From contig OX465587.1 of the NCBI GenBank assembly GCA_950022655.1, positions 28,585,716 to 28,649,715 of the forward strand: a DNA stretch of 64,000 bases, read 5' to 3'. Positions within the stretch are counted from its first letter, which is position 1; every line of letters starts with the position of its first letter. A program made the translations under genes and the position numbers. Positions 53,599 to 63,159 of the stretch are shown here, in pieces. This DNA is from Alentia gelatinosa (Eukaryota; Annelida; Polychaeta; Phyllodocida; Polynoidae). The notes under the pieces are model-generated. The model ran no database searches. It had not been told where the DNA came from and saw only the letters and a list, made by a program, of their open reading frames with translations.

Positions 53599-54590
53599 TT
53601 ACAAGACTGTTTTAAGACTGTTGCCAGACTTGTAAGACTGTTGCAAGACTGCTGCAAGACTGTGGTAAGAGTGTTGCCAGACTATTGTAAGATTGTTGTA
53701 AAGCTGACACAAGACTATTGTAAAGCTGATTAAAGACTTGTATGACTGTTGCAAGACTGTTGTAAGATTGGTATAAGACTTTGCAAGACTGTCGCCACCT
53801 GTTGTAAGATTGTTGCAAGACTGTTGCAAACTGTTGTAAGATTGTTGCAAGACTCTTGTAAGACTCTTGTAAGATTGTTGTAAAACTGATGCAAGACTCT
53901 TGTAAGATTGTTGTAAGTTTGATACAAGACTGTTGTAAGCCTGTTGTAAGACTGTTGTAAGGCCTATATGAGAATTGTTTCATATCAGCCTTACAACAGT
54001 CTAACAAGTCCTGCAACAGGCATACAGCAGTCTTGTATCAGCCTTACAACTATCTTACAACAGTCTCGTACCAGTCTTGTATTAGTCTTACAACAGTCTT
54101 ACAATGGTTTTGTGACCATCTTACAAGAATCGTGCATCAGTCTTGCAACAGTCTTGTATCAGTCTTGCAACAGTTTTGTATTGGCCATATACAACAGTAT
54201 TACAATTCTTGTTTCAGCCTTACTACAGTCTTACAACAGATATACAACAGTTTGCTACAGTCTTGCAACAGACTTGCAACAATCTTACAACAGTCTCGCA
54301 TCAGTCTTACAACAGTCTTACAACAGCCTAACAAGTCTTGCAACAGTCTTACAACAGTCTTGCAACAGTCTTACAACAGTCTTGCAACAATCTTGCAACA
54401 GTCTTGCAACAGACTTGCAACAGTCTTGCAACAGACTTGCAACAGTCTTACAACAGTCTTGCAACAGTCATACAACAGTCTTACAACTGTCTTGTATCAG
54501 CCTTAAACAGTCTTACAACAGTCTTGCAACAGTCTCACAACAGTCTCATAACAGTCTCACAACAGTCTTACAATTCTTGAATCAGCCTGT
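53599..54590. repeat. Head-to-head 11-bp minisatellite forming a giant palindrome
   Basis: Left arm 53599-53962 repeats 'ttgtaagactgttgcaagac'. Right arm 53985-54590 repeats the inverse, 'cttacaacagtcttgcaaca'. The arms meet at a hairpin, 'ttgtaaggcctatatgaga' facing 'tttcatatcagccttacaa', centred near 53972. Unit 11 bp with variants; arms about 0.36 and 0.6 kb. Frames such as SYNSLTTVLQQ (up to 238 codons) are repeat translations. Confidence 0.95.
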
Positions 54591-55620
54591 GGTGACTAAA
54601 AGCACAAGAGTGAATAACTGGTCAATCAGGTTTGCTGGCTCCGTGCCATGTAGGGAATGTGTCCCATCAGTTTCTGATTGTTAGTAGAAGAAGTCAGAGA
54701 GTAGTGTAGGGGTGGGGGTGGGAGTGGGCAGGGGGAGGGGGTGTGTCTGTAGTCACTAAAAGCACAAGGGTGAATAACTGGTCAAACAGGTTTGCTGGCT
54801 CCTGCCATGTAGGGAATGTGTCCCATCAGTTTCTGATTGTTAGTAGAAGAAGTCAGAGAGTAGTGTAGGGGTGGGAGTGGGAGTGGGCAGGGGGAGGGTG
54901 TGTGTCTGTAGTCACTAAAAGCACAAGGGTGAATAACTGGTCAAACAGGTTTGATGACTCTGTGCCATGTAGGGAATGTGTCCCATCAGTTTCTGATTGT
55001 TAGTAGAAGAATTCAGAGAGTAGGTGTGGGGGTGGGGGTGGTAGTGGGCAGGGGGAGGGGGTTGGTCAGCAGTCACTAAAAGCACAAGGGTGAATAACTG
55101 GTCAATCAGGTTTGCTGGCTCTGTGCCATGTAGGGAATGTGTCCCATCAGTTTCTGATTGTTAGTAGAAGAAGTCAGAGAGTAGTGTAGGGGTGGGGGTG
55201 GGAGTGGGCAGGGGGAGGGGGTGTGTCTGTAGTCACTAAAAGCACAAGGGTGAATAACTGGTCAATCAGGTTTGCTGGCTCTGTGCCATGTAGGGAATGT
55301 GTCCCATCAGTTTCTGATTGTTAGTAGAAGAAGTCAGAGAGTAATGTAGGGGTTGGGGTGGGAGTGGGCAGGGGGAGGGTGTGTGTCTGTAGTCACTAAA
55401 AGCACAAGGGTGAATAACTGGCCAAACAGGTCTGATGACATTGTGCCATGTAGGGAATGTGTCCCATCAGTTTCTGATTGTTAGTAGAAGAAGTCAGAGA
55501 GTAGGGTGGGGGTGGGGGTGGGAGTGGGCAGGGGGAGGGGGTTGGTCTGTGGTCACTAAAAGCACAAGGGTGAATAACTGGTCAAACAGGTTTGCTGACT
55601 CTGCAGCATGGAGGGATTCT
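54591..55620. repeat. About 160-bp tandem array (7 copies) with G-rich segment
   Basis: Units start 'cactaaaagcacaagggtga' at about 54594, 54752, 54914, 55073, 55232, 55394 and 55554. Each contains 'tgtcccatcagtttctgat' and a G-rich stretch ('ggggtgggggtgggagtggg') able to form a G-quadruplex. Confidence 0.92.
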
Positions 55621-56615
55621 GTCCAATCAGAAACCAGTTTGTTCAGGACAAATAAGGGCCAAATATTGTGATGTAAGACCAAATCAAGTGTGACTTGGCA
55701 CAGCGCCTGTATGGTCAGACTGGGATACTGGACCCCTGCTCATTTAACCAGGCCTTTATAGTTGGGACATTGATAGTGAAGTGTTAGATTCTCTGCAGTA
55801 AGCTGAAAGCCTGTGTGAGCATTCTAACTTCTAGATGAAATAGAACTGTAGATGAAATAGAACTGTAGGGTTACGTTGTTGTTGTGATGGTGGTGGTGAT
55901 GGATACCTGGTGTTTCAGAGGAGGTGTGAAGCGCAGCGCCCCCTATAGCGACCCGACTCATATATTCGATCGCGGTAGGGTTCAAGGCGCCACTTTCAAA
56001 CCTTCCAGCATTAGGGAAGGAGCTCTTGATAATGGACTGTGTGTGGTCAGCAAGCCCTAGCCTATGAGAAATAAGGCTGTATTCCACAACATCAAACAGC
56101 CATTAAACGTGGAGCTCTGTTGAGCTCTATTGTGGTTTGGAATACATTAGATGTCACTCTATCAATATCTGAAAGATCTTTGATAGAGCTCTAATAGATT
56201 GTATGTAGTAGCTGTTACTAGTTAGCCTATATTTGCATAGGAATCTACATAGAGCTGTCATTTGAGTACATGCCAAAACGATAGGGGGCGCTGCGCTTCA
56301 CACATCCTCTGCTGGTGTTTTATAGTCGGGACGATCGCTAATAGCGACCAGTAAGCAACCATTTTGAGGTCAGCGTGTTCTATGGAAAAATAGCTATAAC
56401 AGAGCGGTTTGTCTCAGGTGCTGTCCCTTAAAAAATACTTAATGGGTGAAAAGGTCAGTGACGAGGGAGATAAAATCTGAACTGCACTCGATCCATAACT
56501 ACAGAAATTATACTACTCATTTTGGTTTGCTACATAATCTCACTCTGCTTTTCCTCGTGAGATTACTCCCCAACCAAAACTCATGGCATATATTGTCAGT
56601 AGCTATGGATCTCGA
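55621..56615. mobile_element. Foldback-type MITE at 55900-56330 and flanks
   Basis: 'cagaggaggtgtgaagcgca' + 'gcgccccctatagcg' at 55915 faces 'cgatagggggcgctgcgctt' + 'cacacatcctctg' at 56279, giving terminal inverted repeats of about 40 nt and an element of about 420 bp. 56455-56610 is a palindromic 'ctcactctgcttttcctcgt' element. Confidence 0.75.
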
Positions 56616-56617
56616 TG

Positions 56618-56722
56618 GTTCCTTATTATTATTATTACTATTATTATTATTATTATTATCATCATCATCATTATTATTATTGTTATCATTATTATTGTTA
56701 TTATTATTATCATCATTATTAT
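56618..56722. repeat. (ATT)n microsatellite, left part
   Basis: Imperfect ATT/ATC repeats; they continue on the other side of the LTR. Confidence 0.9.
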
Positions 56723-57274
56723 TGTAGGGGTCAGGGTAGTCGTGCAGTGTCTGTTTTACTTTACGCTAGGTGGCACGAAGACCGATCCCTGCTGTGCGGT
56801 AAAGCCGGCAGACCCGTGGTATGCAAATGCTACGGGCTCGCCCGCATTACGTAACTCAACCACTATATAAGGTTGAGTCCACAGCGGGTCAAAAGGACTT
56901 CTCGCTGTTCCTCTGCCTAGAGTGAACGCCTGGAGCCTCACGTGTTGGTTAGGTTGTGTTGGAACACCTTTCAACGTAGAAGAGACCAGATCTCTTCCCG
57001 CGCTAGTTGGTGCCCCGTAGCACCAACGTTGTACTTACAGTTAATACCGTAATAAAAGATTGGTAACTGAAACAGTCCGGAGTCTGGTTTTGTGTTCGCG
57101 GATAAGCGGTGGTTGGTAGGCTCTGCGTCTCCCTACCCTTTCCAGTGTGTAAAACCGAACCCACCTGTACTGGCACGGTAAGTACAGGGTAGCGACTAGT
57201 CTCGGAACCTCTGGTCGACTGACGATCGCGGAAAGTGGTCATACACTTTCAGCGACTAGAGGGCATCCGCTTCA
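56723..57274 (+). mobile_element. Solo LTR inserted into an (ATT)n tract
   Basis: 552 bp starting 'tgtaggggtcagggtagtcg' and ending 'gcatccgcttca', so TG...CA ends. It is flanked by TTAT on both sides and by halves of the same (ATT)n tract. It contains 'gtatgcaaatgctacggg' (octamer-like), the TATA-like 'ctatataaggttg', 'ccgtaataaaagattgg' (polyadenylation-like) and a GT-rich tail. There is no internal region or primer-binding site beside it. A truncated inverted relative lies at 34208-34428. Confidence 0.85.
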
Positions 57275-57352
57275 TTATTATCATCATTATTATTATTATT
57301 AATATTATTATCATTATTATCATTATTATCATTATTATTATCATCATCAATA
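57275..57352. repeat. (ATT)n microsatellite, right part
   Basis: Continuation of 56618-56722 beyond the LTR. Confidence 0.9.
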
Positions 57353-57718
57353 CTATATGTACCTACGTATACTGGCCGCTCCCACCCATGGCAGATTTAT
57401 ACCCTTATGTCACACTGTGATGTAGGGGTATTTGATCACGTGACTTGGTGATATTTCGCCATTTTTAGGTATATAATAATACAAAAAGAGGCTGACTGTC
57501 TTCATACATCAAAATACTTGGTAAAATTATTGAATAAATACATCCCTCTGCCTACAGCATTGGGATGTACATGATCAATAATTTCACCGCGTAATTTTGA
57601 CGTACGAGGCCAGTAAGCCAGTTTCCGTGTAATACCTGAACATCTAACAGAAGTCACAGATGACCAACAATAAACCCAACACAAATAAACCTCCATACCC
57701 AGCCCCCCATCCACTCAC

Positions 57719-57749
57719 CATGCGACAGGTAGACTCCAGTCACCGACTC
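57719..57749 (-). other. Possible exon end with splice donor, cut by a foldback element
   Basis: On the minus strand ESVTGVYLSHG runs into 'catg' + 'gtgagtgg', a good donor. It lies flush against the foldback element 57750-58571. It might pair with the open segment on the other side (58572-58770). No family recognised. Confidence 0.25.
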
Positions 57750-58571
57750 AGGGCCCTGTTTTTCAGTCACGACCATTGTGAGCCCAGGGTGCCCCACGAT
57801 CTACTAGCGATATCACGACAGTTTGGAAGACAAAAGATGGCCGGTGTGCTATAGACGGTGTCGTAGTGCGCCACGGACTATCGCCGCTAAAAGTGTCTCA
57901 AGTATAGAACTGTCTTAGGTTCTATAAAACCTCACTGTGCGTATATAGAGGATTTCCCATGCTTCCCATACGAATTAAACAATGAAATTTTAACACGAGT
58001 AGGGTATACATATAACCTATAATCGTACCAAACATGAGGAGTATCGGCTGTACGGTTCCGAAGAAATCGGCGTTTGAATTTTGTCATAGCAAATACTGCT
58101 CTGGTGGCCATTGCACCCTCCCACCTCCCTCTGCGCAGTGAAAGTCGAGGTCGCTGCATAAATTAGGGTCACGTGAGAGTAGGGCTACACTGGCCACCAG
58201 AGCAGTATTTGCTATGACAAAATTCGAACGCAGATATCTTCGGAACGGCCCGGCCGATTTTCTTCATATCTGGGACGATTATAGGTTATATGTATACCTT
58301 ACTCGTGTTAAAATTTCATCGCTTAATTCCTACGGGAAGTGAAGTTGCGCATTCTGTACGACATGTCCATAGATGTCTTAGGTATACGACAGTTTGGGAG
58401 ACAAATTTACCCACGTGACCTTCCATGTATCGTGACTATAGCACACCTCAGGCAGCCCTACGTGTCGTAGAGCGGCGATAAATGGCCGACCCCCTAAAAT
58501 GTCGTGTCTATAATACACTGGCAGCAAAAACATGTCGCCCATAACGATTATCGTGACTAAAAAACAGGGCC
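57750..58571. mobile_element. 822-bp foldback transposon, second copy
   Basis: Ends 'agggccctgtttttcagt' and 'actaaaaaacagggccc', with long inverted arms as in 14494-15301. The shared interior is 'tgctctggtggcca', 'gtatacatataacctataat' and 'gtctatagcacacc'-like words. The centre (58115-58180) differs from the first copy. No coding frame. Confidence 0.85.
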
Positions 58572-58770
58572 CAGGCGTCTAACACATCCCTAAAACCGTC
58601 CTCAAAGTTCCCTCTCCAAGCATTAAACTCTCTCACTGTAATCCCAGAGATGTCCGGAGAGTGAGGGCCTGCTGAGGGTGTGTAGAGTAAATCCCGGTAC
58701 TGTGCCGTAGTGGTTCTCGTAATAGATCCTCGGCCTGTGTTCACGTGTGGACTGTGAGTTCCACTGGGGC
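58572..58770 (-). other. Exon-like open segment, unidentified
   Basis: On the minus strand the acceptor-like 'tcttactatacag' at 58771 precedes about 199 nt that are open in two frames. One (GPSGTHSPHVNTG ... NFEDGFRDVLDA) runs into the foldback element. The other ends at a stop after HLWDYSERV. Composition is more exon-like than its surroundings. If real it would be an exon of a gene upstream of the adaptor or a 5' exon of it. Confidence 0.25.
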
Positions 58771-58809
58771 CTGTATAGTAAGAGACGATCCAGAGTGTGT
58801 GTCCAGCCA

Positions 58810-59655
58810 CTAGACTGGCCGCAGTCCCTTTATCTCACCACTGGTGTTTCTGTCCCATACATGTCACATTGGAAACGCGTACTCAACGCCCATGGAGTAT
58901 TGTAGACAGTTACCCATGATGTGTATAATCTAACCTTTTCCTTACCAATGTTGCCTCAAGGCACTCCCGTGGCTAAAGCAAATGATGCCTCAAGGCATCA
59001 TTTTCCATTTTTGGTAAAATGTCAAATCTCAGCTGATTCAAAATGGAGCATTATAATTTTTTCAAAGATTATGTAAAACGTCTTTATAGGCATAATTGAT
59101 AATTAGTTCTAGAGTTATCATCATGGGAACATTGACAGACAACTTTAAATACAGTGGAAAAGAATCAATTTTCTCAACAATCATAACATAGGCCTGCACT
59201 ACAGAGGTGGTCCGGTGTCAGGCATGCTGCATTTAAAGATGTGCACCTGCGACCAGGTCCGGTCGGGAAAGGGTTAAATACGCACCGTTTTGCCATATAA
59301 CGTAAAAAATATCATACGGCAAAATATGGAACACTGCTGACTAAAATATTAGTTGTTAGGCCAGATTAACCAAATTATTTTTGTCAATTTCGGGTATATA
59401 GTAAATATAGGACCACCTACCATACTTGGTCAAACTACGAATCTCGATGATAACTTGCAGTTCGCACGACACTCAGCGTAAACACCTCGTTCAGTACGAA
59501 ACGTAAATTATCATCTCGTTGTGTAGCTTGTACAGTCTGGTCAGGTCATTCTATATAAATACTCAATAGGGGTTGCTTTCATAAATTTTGGCAATTAATC
59601 AGTGATAGGGGTAAGATAAAATCTGAACCGCACTCGATCCATATCCAATGATAAT
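58810..59655. mobile_element. MITE remnants
   Basis: 58830-58950 starts 'tttatctcaccactggtgtt' (compare 63860). 58940-59275 is the inverted 'gatgcctcaaggcatc' element ending 'gggaaagggttaaa'. 59275-59640 is related to the 422-bp unit ('acgcaccgttttgccatat', 'cactcgatccat'). Confidence 0.55.
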
Positions 59656-59661
59656 ATACCT

Positions 59662-60105
59662 CCCTTACCCCTCCCCCTACACTCCACCTCAGTCTCCCTT
59701 ACCCCTCCCCCTACACTCCACCTCAGTCTCCCTTACCCCTCCCCCTACACTCCACCTCAGTCTCCCTTACCCCTCCCCCTACACTCCACCTCAGTCTCCC
59801 TTACCCCTCCCCCTACACTCCACCTCAGTCTCCCTTACCCCTCCCCCTACACTCCACCTCAGTCTCCCTTACCCCTCCCCCTACACTCCACCTCAGTCTC
59901 CCCTACCCCTCCCCTACACTCCAACTCAGTCTCCCTTACCCCTCCCCCTACACTCCACCTCAGTCTCCCCTACCCCTCCCCTACACTCCACCTCAGTCTC
60001 CCTTACCCCTCCCCTACACTCCACCCCAGTCTCCCTTACCCCTCCCCCTACACTCCACCTCAGTCTCCCTTACCCCTCCCCCTACATTCCACTTCAGCCT
60101 CACTT
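59662..60105. repeat. 33/34-bp tandem array (about 13 copies)
   Basis: The unit is 'cccttacccctccccctaca' + 'ctccacctcagtct', C-rich on plus and almost invariant. It is open for 160 codons as a Pro/Ser/Leu repeat, not a gene. Confidence 0.93.
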
Positions 60106-60359
60106 ACCACAAAATTACATATTGAAATGAATTCCCTTATAGTTCTATTCAATTATTTCATGAATGTTCATAATGAAAGACTTTAGCACGTCTAGTCACG
60201 AACCCATCTCGATGTTTTACTGTTATAGCCCCCTCCCCCCTCCCCCCGTCCGGGACAGTTGACCTGCCGTCAGTCGACCACCTACACACCGACTGTCCAC
60301 CACCTCCATCTACCGATGTTACATGTGGCACGCCTGACAGCCTCCACTCGGGAGTCTGG

Positions 60360-60885
60360 GGCCCGTTTAATAATCTAGGATCGTGTATGAAGACCCTTTT
60401 CTGTAACTCGCACAATTGTTTAATAATATTCAAGTCTGTTCGCTAAGATAGTACCAGCCGTCCATAATGGTTTTTTTGGTGTTTTTTTTTAGCTTAGTGT
60501 CTGATTAAGGTGAGTCTTTCAGACACAGACATAGGATCAAGAACAACAGTAACGTCCATAAGTGTTAAATAAAGATGACCCACATCAGCTAGACTTTATA
60601 TTTTGACTGATATTCAAAGAAATAAAGAAAGTTTCAATGGATAATCTCAATTTTGAACTATGTCGGATTGACACATGTAAACTACGAGGATTATTCACAT
60701 GTATATTACGATGGAAAGTCACATATATATCACATTCTGAAGAAAAAGTATTAAAAATAAAGAGAGTTAAGCTCAAATTTAAAAAAAGAAAGAAATAAAA
60801 AGAAGTTGACCCACATCGTCCCTGGGTCTCCTTGGCGTACAGAAAAGGGTCTCCATGTATGAACCTATATTATTAAACGGGCTTC
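60360..60885. mobile_element. MITE of the 'agacccaggg' family with an insertion
   Basis: Ends 'ggcccgtttaataatctagg' and 'ctatattattaaacgggc'. The usual interior is split by about 250 bp (60475-60800) that includes T-rich and A-rich runs, so another element probably inserted into this copy. 60106-60360 before it is unassigned. Confidence 0.65.
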
Positions 60886-61545
60886 ATGTCTCAGGAGGTG
60901 TGAACGATGCGAAAAAGGCAGGTTGGGCTATAGTTTGATACTTTGCCAACTAAGATAATTAAAATAATACATTTAATCTATTCAATTGTCCCGGTAATTT
61001 TTCTTTTTAATTTGAGCAAGATTCTATTTCACTAGATAGCAAACAGTTCTCATGATGATAATTTCAAGTGATACTTACATAATAACCTACCGTTTTTGGT
61101 CATAGAATTGCTCCTCTATTCTAAGAAAATAATGTTTGATAAATGTCAAAATGATACAATAAGCTAGGGTTATTTAATTTCTTCTCTGACTTTTCCTACA
61201 ATTACCTTTTTTAGTTCTCTTTAAATAAAGTCATATTGTTCGGCGATGGATCAGTCACATGTCCTCAAGTAGAGGTACAATTTTGATTGTTCGATACAGA
61301 GTAAAGCACATGTCACTCTAAGGGAGAGTCCATTGGTCTTTGTTGGAATGTGGACTTTTCTTATTAATGTCACAATGATAAACGTTATTACTTATTGTAA
61401 AAACTTAAAATGTGTCATGATAAAAAAACGATGGAGAAACCAAGATTCGACTGCAAAGAAAAAACGAATATATGATTGTAAATAATAAAATATTTTGAAG
61501 AAATGAATAATAAAAAAAGGAGCTAAATACACCTTACACAGAGGA
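60886..61545. other. AT-rich, nothing recognised
   Basis: No exon, repeat family or long frame. Confidence 0.4.
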
Positions 61546-61554
61546 TGCTACAAG

Positions 61555-61945
61555 CGGTTCATGGACGCCTTGAGCCCGGGACGATTCGAGCCCTGGACGC
61601 CTTGAGCCTTTCTGTGGACGCCTTGAGCCTACCCTGTGGACGTCTTGAGCCTACCCCGTTTTGGTGGCCTTGAGCCTCTAGATGTAAAAACTTTGAAAAG
61701 TGCATTTATACTGGTTTATGTTCATATATACTCAACCCTAACCCTTACCCAACCCTATTCTAACCCTAACCCGCTAATCGGAACTTAAATGGGGTAGGCT
61801 CAAGGCGTCCACGGGGTGGGATCAAGGCGTCCACGGGGTGGGCTCAAGGCGTCCACGGGGTGGGCTCAAGGCGTCCACGGGGTAGGCTAAAGGCGTCAAC
61901 GTTTTCGCGCTGACAGGAGGCTCAAACGGTAAAAGGGCTCAAGGC
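61555..61945. repeat. Inverted 23-bp array around a telomere-like core
   Basis: Left arm (61560-61675) has about 5 copies of 'gtggacgccttgagcctacc'. Right arm (61793-61945) has about 6 copies of the inverse, 'ggctcaaggcgtccacgggg'. Between them lies AT-rich sequence and then 'caaccctaacccttaccc' with 'ctaaccctaaccc' (61732-61772), i.e. degenerate CCCTAA telomere-type repeats. Confidence 0.88.
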
Positions 61946-62094
61946 GTCCAATTCCCCCACAAGCGATGCGATGATTCCGTCGCATCTTCTTGCGATTGAA
62001 TATGATGAATCCAATGCAGTTGGGGTCATAAAAACCATCGTAAACACATAAACGTATGCGACCATTGTGTCGTACCACTGGGAGTGGGTTTTTA

Positions 62095-62475
62095 AAAACC
62101 AGGGAGGTGTATTTAAAACTAAGAACGATAGAATAATTTCTCTTATCGTTGTTGCATTCTCGTTACCTAAAATGATCCGTCTATATGGAAGACTTGTGAG
62201 ACGATCAGAAAAAATATCTTCATTTTGAGTTTCTTAAAAGGTCACAAGCTTTACCTTACTTAAGGTCCATAGCTAGGTTGGTTCGATTCTTCATAACAAA
62301 AACGTCTTCCACTAAGATAGGAAAAAAGTAAACTATACAAACTGCAAAGGCTATCCTGGAATTCATAGGTCCATCTGACACTCGGATCGTGGTCGCTATC
62401 GCCTGAGGTTCATCCTAATCGTAATAATTCAGCCAGTATCGTTCTTAGTTCTAAAAACGCCTCCTTGGCTATGAC
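62095..62475. mobile_element. MITE with 'ccagggaggtgtatttaaaa' ends
   Basis: Left 'ccagggaggtgtatttaaaa' + 'ctaagaacgat' faces right 'atcgttcttagttctaaaaa' + 'cgcctccttggc', giving an element of about 375 bp with 30-nt inverted repeats. The interior is AT-rich and non-coding. 61946-62095 before it has 'gatgcgatgattccgtcgca' palindromic words. Confidence 0.75.
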
Positions 62476-62684
62476 AAAGTTCTCGGGACTAGAGAAGTGA
62501 CTTTCTTCCAATCGAGGTTTGTATGGACAGCCTTCAAACACATTGCTCCCAATTATTTTGTGAAATATAAGACAATAAAGAATAGAATATTGTAATTATG
62601 TTTATTTGTTAAAAGTTACATAAGAAGTGGTTCTATAGAGTAAAGCAAGACTTTACGCACATTTCCAATGTATCTGTTAATATC

Positions 62685-62745
62685 CCCCCCCCCCCCCACC
62701 CACACACCAGTGATTGACCCCCCCCCCCCCCTCCCCCTCACCACC
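62685..62745. repeat. Poly-C tracts
   Basis: Two C runs of 13 or more (62683-62697 and 62719-62731) with a CCA/TCA-rich tail. Confidence 0.85.
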
Positions 62746-62888
62746 ATCATCATGGCCCGGGCCAACACACATCCTGCAGATAGATTATCTTTATAACTGT
62801 GATGTGTTACAGGATGGCTGGGGAATCATTAAGTTGTTAGCGTTGGTTATTGTATAAGTTTTCGTATGAGTTTATTTATGAATCATCT

Positions 62889-63146
62889 CTATTTATAGGG
62901 TTCATCTGTAAAGTTCGCACGTAAAGCTTCAGAAAATTTCGACGCTTCTACTCCTTCTTTTTTCTTTTGATAAAATTTCTTTATTGAGCCAAGGTAGTTT
63001 ACACAGTCATGACGTATCTCACATTTGGGAAATATGCTCAACAAAGTGGTAGAGGCCTCAGCCTTTTTAATTCTTTGTACAATATTATTTATTAATCCAA
63101 TAATTCGCCACACAGGCGGTCTTCCATTATATGTGGAGCAGTACAA
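62889..63146 (-). other. 85-codon open frame, unidentified
   Basis: An intact minus-strand frame from ATG (63146) to TAG, with ordinary, non-repetitive composition (YNGRPPVWRIIGLI, KKFYQKKKEGVEASKFSEAL). The words 'ggtggtcttccattataagt' near 23272 repeat its N-terminal TYNGRPP in another part of the window, so it may come from a dispersed element. No domain recognised and no splice or promoter evidence. Confidence 0.3.
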
Positions 63147-63159
63147 TGTACTGATTTTT

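Noticed and set aside
53612..54684. Several Gln/Ser/Asn-rich frames up to 238 codons
   Set aside because: Translations of the 11-bp minisatellite in several frames on both strands.
55824..56087. Minus-strand frame (GLADHTQSIIKSSFPNAG) as an exon
   Set aside because: It runs through the terminal inverted repeat of the 55.9-56.33 kb MITE, so it is probably element sequence.
59648..60130. 160-codon proline-rich frame
   Set aside because: C-rich tandem array of about 33-34 bp; coincidental open frame.
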